This document shows, one piece after another, positions 60,168 through 64,000 of a DNA stretch of 64,000 nt (its first letter is position 1; each line of letters opens with the position of its first letter). The position numbers were made by a program, and so were the translations under genes. The DNA lies in the NCBI GenBank assembly GCA_050084985.1, contig JBITNC010000001.1, positions 30,008,001 to 30,072,000 on the forward strand. Direction: 5' to 3'. The notes under the pieces were generated by a model. It did no database searches, was not told the origin of the DNA, and saw nothing but the letters and a program-made list of their open reading frames with translations. This DNA is from Nageia nagi. Taxonomy: Eukaryota; Pinophyta.

Positions 60168-60590
60168 GAGGGTGTGTGTAAGAAGTTGAGTCCACATAAA
60201 GTGGAAGTTTTAGTACTTAGAAAAATTTCAAAGAAAAGTATTTTTTTTTAATAACATTTTTAATGTTTTGGTAATTTTGAAAAAATAAAATTATATGGGG
60301 GCATGCTAAAGATAATTCTCTATAAAAAAAAATTAAAAATTGAAAAGTTGATAAGTTTAGGTCAAATTATGCATGCCAAATATGAGTATTTTTTGAAACA
60401 ATAATCATGACCAATGTAAAATTCATTAAAATTAAATATTCATAAAATAATTATAAAAGAAATATCTAGGATAACCTTAAATGACTTAGGTATCTTTTCC
60501 CAAATGAATTTTTAAAACTACTTTGATGTAGGTCAAATTATGCTTGCTAGACACGTGCATGGTATGGTCCTAAAATAATATACTTTAAAA
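60168..60590 (-). mobile_element. Non-autonomous TIR element, copy C, truncated
   Basis: Begins GGGTGTGTGTAAGAAGTTGA and continues GTCCACATAAAGTGGAAGTTTT, matching the right end of copy A read on the other strand (GTCCACATGTTGTGGAAGTTTT). Two internal units with TAGGTCAAATTATGC lie near 60357 and 60528. It stops near 60590 against the LTR of copia-4, so about the last 200 bp and the second inverted end are missing. Confidence 0.7.
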
Positions 60591-60795
60591 AGGACTAAAT
60601 ATTCTATATTGTGTCTCTTGATTGCTTTGGGCTAATTGAAATAAAGTACTAGATATTCTTCTTAGATATAGCTTATATTAGGTGAAGCACATTATATGCT
60701 TGTATATTCTCTTGGTTATATTTTTTGCTTAAATCTTCTTTTGGTTTTGAATAAAATGATTGCTCAACTTTATTTTTATATATTGAATCCTAACA
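60590..60795 (+). repeat. 5' LTR of copia-4, 5'-truncated
   Basis: Ends GAATCCTAACA directly before the PBS. Only about 206 bp remain; the first 100 bp match 63227-63320. Confidence 0.65.
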
Positions 60796-60808
60796 ATTGG
60801 TATCACGG
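60796..60808 (+). other. Primer binding site of copia-4
   Basis: ATTGGTATCACGG next to the LTR end, close to the standard TTGGTATCAGAGC. Confidence 0.7.
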
Positions 60809-60829
60809 CTTCAAGCATTTAACAAAATG

Positions 60830-62360
60830 ATTTTGAATCATGTAAGGGTAATGTCGAAAAGAAGGGAGGTTTAGGATGGAGACATTTAATGGTTAAAGTT
60901 TTGAGTTTTAAAAGATGCAAATAGAGGCCTAATTGTACTAAAAGGACCTTTATTTAACCCTTGGGAAAAAGGAAAAGAGTAAACCCATATACATGGATGA
61001 TGCAAATTGGGAGATATGGATAGAAAGGCTTTAGGTATGGTGAGATTGTATTTGGGTGCAATTATAGCCTTTAATATATCAAAGGAAAACACTACAAAAG
61101 GGTGTCATAGAAAACTTGGCCAAGATGTATGAGAAAACCCTCAACCTCAAATGAGGTATTTCTTATGAAAAAGTTATTTAATATGTAAATGAGTGAAATA
61201 GGATCCTTTCTAGACCACTTGAATGAGTTTCATACTATTACTGTCCAATTGAATTTAGTGGATTTAGATTTTGATGATGAGATAAGGGTATTACTAATAT
61301 TATGTTCATTTTTGGATAGTTGGAGTAGCTTGGTGATAGTAGTATCAAGTTCTAACAAGCTAGTATTTGATGATGTGGTGGGAATCCATCTCAGTAAGGA
61401 CATGTAGATAAAAACCATGGGGAATCATCTAGGAAATTTGGTGCACTACTTGTTGAGAGGAAGGTAGGATAGAGGGAAAGAGGTAGATATCAAACTCAAG
61501 GGAACCAAGAAGGTGACTTCAAGGGAAAATGTATAGAGTGTTGGTATTATGGGAAGAAGGAACATATCAAGACAGATTATTACACTACAAAGCAAGATGG
61601 GAAAGAAATAAATTTGAATGAAGGTAGTAACCATGAAGCCAACATGGCTGATGAGTTTATTGAGGATTCTTTAATATTAAATTTGGATATACATAATGAT
61701 TATTGGGTTATATATTTGAGTTCTTCTTTTTATGCTACTTCTCATAAGGGTTATTTTATTGAGTATGTTCAAGGAGATTTTAAATAGGTTAAGTTAGATA
61801 ATGATCAACCATGAATGATATTTGTTATAGGGAAGATAATGATCAAACTACCTAATGGTGTAGGTGTTCAAGGAGGTAAGGCATATCCCTTATTTGAAAA
61901 AGAATCTTATGGATTCAAGTCCTACAAGTGGGAATGTAAACAGAGGACATCACAAGTTTGAAGATAAAAGGAAACTAAGGTTTGATAAAAATATAAATGT
62001 TAGAAAGGGTATTTCTAAGGATAAGAAGAAGAATATGTGGATATCAAAGGTACAAGGAAGTTTTGAACATCAAAAAAAAAAATTCAACTAAGGTATGTTG
62101 AAGTATGTGTAAGGGTAATCCAAGATTTCCCCATAGTTTAATATATTTTGTATATTGATGGTGGTGAGTGTTTTATGTAATAGAAATCTGAGTTAGAGCT
62201 TGTTGGTATGGAAAAGGAGGTAAAATCCTTGATGTAAGATAGATGGTATATGGTGAATCTACCCACATGTATAGAAGGTTTGCATGATCTTTATGTATAT
62301 AGAATGGAAATGAAGGAAAAATAATTGTACAAGGAAAGGCTTAGAATTAAAGTATTTGCA
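60830..62360 (+). pseudogene. copia-4 gag, protease and RT fragment
   Basis: Gag is recognisable from about 60900 (DANRGLIVLKGPLFNP, DRKALGMVRLYLGAIIAFNI) and open at 61189-61407 (IGSFLDHLNEFHTITVQLNL, DFDDEIRVLLIL). A damaged zinc knuckle follows near 61535 (CWYYGKKEHIKTDYY, two cysteines changed). The protease site near 61700 reads WVIYLSSSFYATS where LDSGAS.H is expected, so the catalytic aspartate is lost; IMIKLPNGV and VRHIPYLKKNLM follow. Near 62190 the sequence jumps to the start of reverse transcriptase (GMEKEVKSL, LPTCIEGLHDLYVYRMEMKE), skipping integrase. Many stops. Confidence 0.75.
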
Positions 62361-62601
62361 TAAGGTGGTAGTTTGACCCATGGAGTGGGAGGTGTGGATC
62401 AGTTGAGTTTTATAGAACATCAAGTTTAAAGTTTAACAAGAGGTATGAATTGGTAGAGGTTCATGGTGGGTCTGTTTGGAGGATTTGGTTAAGAAAAGAG
62501 GAATCTAGGGCCCCTCCTATTTTGATTGATCTGAAGGAGTAAGAAGTCAAGATAAGAATATATAGATCCAAGGTTGTAAGGTATTGCAATAATCACTTTC
62601 A

Positions 62602-62612
62602 AAGTGGGAGAT
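62602..62612 (+). other. Polypurine tract of copia-4
   Basis: AAGTGGGAGAT directly before the TGTTGTGAATTAGGC start of the 3' LTR. Confidence 0.7.
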
Positions 62613-63325
62613 TGTTGTGAATTAGGCTTGATTATTAGACTAAATCATATTTTTTTATTCTCTATTTTCTAATCAACATGCATAGGCCTAGTTGTAGGGC
62701 TAGTTATTCATAAGTGGATGATTAAGAAAATCATCCAAATGATCAGGTTAATTATTTTATTGACCAATTTTTGGATACAATCCTCTAATCAATCATGTTG
62801 CAGGTTAAATTGATAAAAAAATACATTACAAATTGTAGTCATCTTTGAGATGAATGATCTAATATCAAGATCGATCAGATGATGGACGACTACCATTCTA
62901 GAGATCCAAAAGTATAATTTTGGGCTTAAAAACTTACTCATGCTTTGTTCTAAGTTTAGGAATTGATTTTTCTATTAGTAGTAGATTTTTTACATGGTTT
63001 CTTACTCTAGTTAAGAATAAAATTAAGACTGTATGGACTTACAAAAATTGTATGATCTTTTGTAATTGGATTTAGTTGGTTAGTTTTAGAATGGTGAATT
63101 CTTGAAGGAGAGAGTAGACTTTATATATGAGTAAGAAATAGGATAGGAGGTAATTCCTTGAAGAGAGACTTTTGTAGTAAGGATTCCTTGTATAAAAAAA
63201 GAGAAAGGTACATTGATTTGATTTTTTGTTATATTTCTTGGTGGCTTTGGATTGATTGGAATAAAGGATTAGATATTATCCATGGATGTAGCCTAAATTG
63301 AGTGAAACATGTTATATTCATAGGG
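62613..63325 (+). repeat. 3' LTR of copia-4
   Basis: Starts TGTTGTGAATTAGG; contains TTTATATATGAG near 63121 as a possible TATA region. Similarity with the 5' LTR stops near 63320, so the terminal part has been lost or replaced. Confidence 0.65.
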
Positions 63326-64000
63326 GTTTCACTTGATAAAAAGTCTTCAAGACATGTACATTCATGGGCTTCTTTAAAAATCCCCTATGTTTAAAATTTA
63401 CCACTTTCTCTTTTAATTTATAAAAATTCTTTTTAAAAATTATAGTTTAAAAATAATATTGAGATCACTTGTAGCTTTGAAAAGTAAATAAGGTAAAGGC
63501 TAAAACAATTCACAACAAAAATAGAGAAAGAATTTTCCATTAACAAAATGAAAAATTATAGAAAACTCCAACACTTCATGCTTAAAACTAGTTTCACCCA
63601 TTAAGGGTTCCTTAGTTGGACTATAGGAAGGTGTTGTGAAAGGGGATATAAATAAGTATAAATAAGAAATCACCACCAATAAAAATTCAATAAGTTAGGG
63701 TTTACATGTAAACCTATAATTAATGCTTATAATGCTAGGTGGAATTTTAAAATTCAAAATTCTAATATATACCTAATGTAATGGAATATATTAAATATTA
63801 AAAGAGAATATAGCATGAGATCTTTAGCCAAAAAAGTAAATAAATTCTATATAAAATTTTAAATTTTAAAAGGTCCCCAAGTTAAAATGTAAAAGTATAA
63901 ATAACAAAGGGGGTCCACTAATTAATAATAAAGCTAATTCGCCAAATATATTTTGATAGAATATTTTATATAAATTCTAAATACCCCTAAACCCCATCCC
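63326..64000. other. Gene-poor sequence at the window end
   Basis: AT-rich sequence with no recognisable gene or repeat. Confidence 0.5.

Larger units (their letters stand above)
60590..63325 (+). mobile_element. Internally deleted copia element (copia-4)
   Basis: Plus-strand element: partial 5' LTR (60590-60795), PBS (60796-60808), gag-protease and an RT fragment (60830-62360), PPT (62602-62612), 3' LTR (62613-63325, incomplete). The two LTRs align over GGATTAGATATT / GTACTAGATATT and the next 90 bp. Integrase and most of reverse transcriptase are missing. Confidence 0.75.

Noticed and set aside
1-64000. tRNA, rRNA or CRISPR arrays
   Set aside because: No cloverleaf with A and B boxes, no rRNA-like conserved stretch and no regularly spaced identical repeats were found by eye. 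The tRNA-like signals are only LTR primer sites.

Overview
The window looks like intergenic DNA of a seed plant with a large, repeat-filled genome. It is AT-rich, has one intact spliced gene in 64 kb, and is otherwise mostly old, nested transposon debris (Ty1/copia, Ty3/gypsy, LINE, CACTA, hAT-like and a non-autonomous DNA element). A conifer or other gymnosperm would fit, but nothing here proves the species. Most coding-like stretches are broken by stops and frameshifts. Function is best supported for a single R2R3-MYB gene at 54782-56385 (minus strand, three exons, 354 codons, open throughout).

Layout. 1-7600: a large direct duplication (1-2383 and 4227-7600, offset 4226 bp) with a separate 560-bp tandem duplication between the copies; the right copy carries a 997-bp DNA element that the left copy lacks. 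9303-17060: a degenerate copia element on the minus strand with LTRs, PBS, PPT, gag and pol remnants. 19056-21060: end of a gypsy integrase gene, split by a second copy of the DNA element. 23640-57035: three copies of an R2R3-MYB locus in tandem, all on the minus strand. Copy 1 (23640-25465 and 29430-29640) is gutted by rearranged copia halves in opposite orientation. Copy 2 (30651-32601) is a pseudogene cut inside exon 2 and followed by a gag-like block. Copy 3 (41727-42060 and 54414-57035) is the intact gene, with a 12-kb nest in its 3' flank: a copia element, inside which lie a third DNA-element copy, a LINE and a complete gag-only LTR element with a perfect 5-bp target duplication. 58736-63325: a hAT-like relic, a CACTA relic, a truncated fourth DNA-element copy and an internally deleted copia element.

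The most unusual thread is the DNA-element family (about 1.0-1.1 kb, ends close to TGGGTRAAAGCAAGAAGTTG, apparent TA target, internal repeats of about 170 bp, no coding capacity). Two insertions can be compared with their empty sites: one against the paralogous segment at the left of the window, one against the reading frame of a gypsy integrase. The second thread is the gag-only element with a 71-bp tandem array in its leader. The third is the MYB array, whose two decayed copies show which flanking blocks were duplicated with the gene.

All family assignments rest on reading translated motifs by eye; no search was run.
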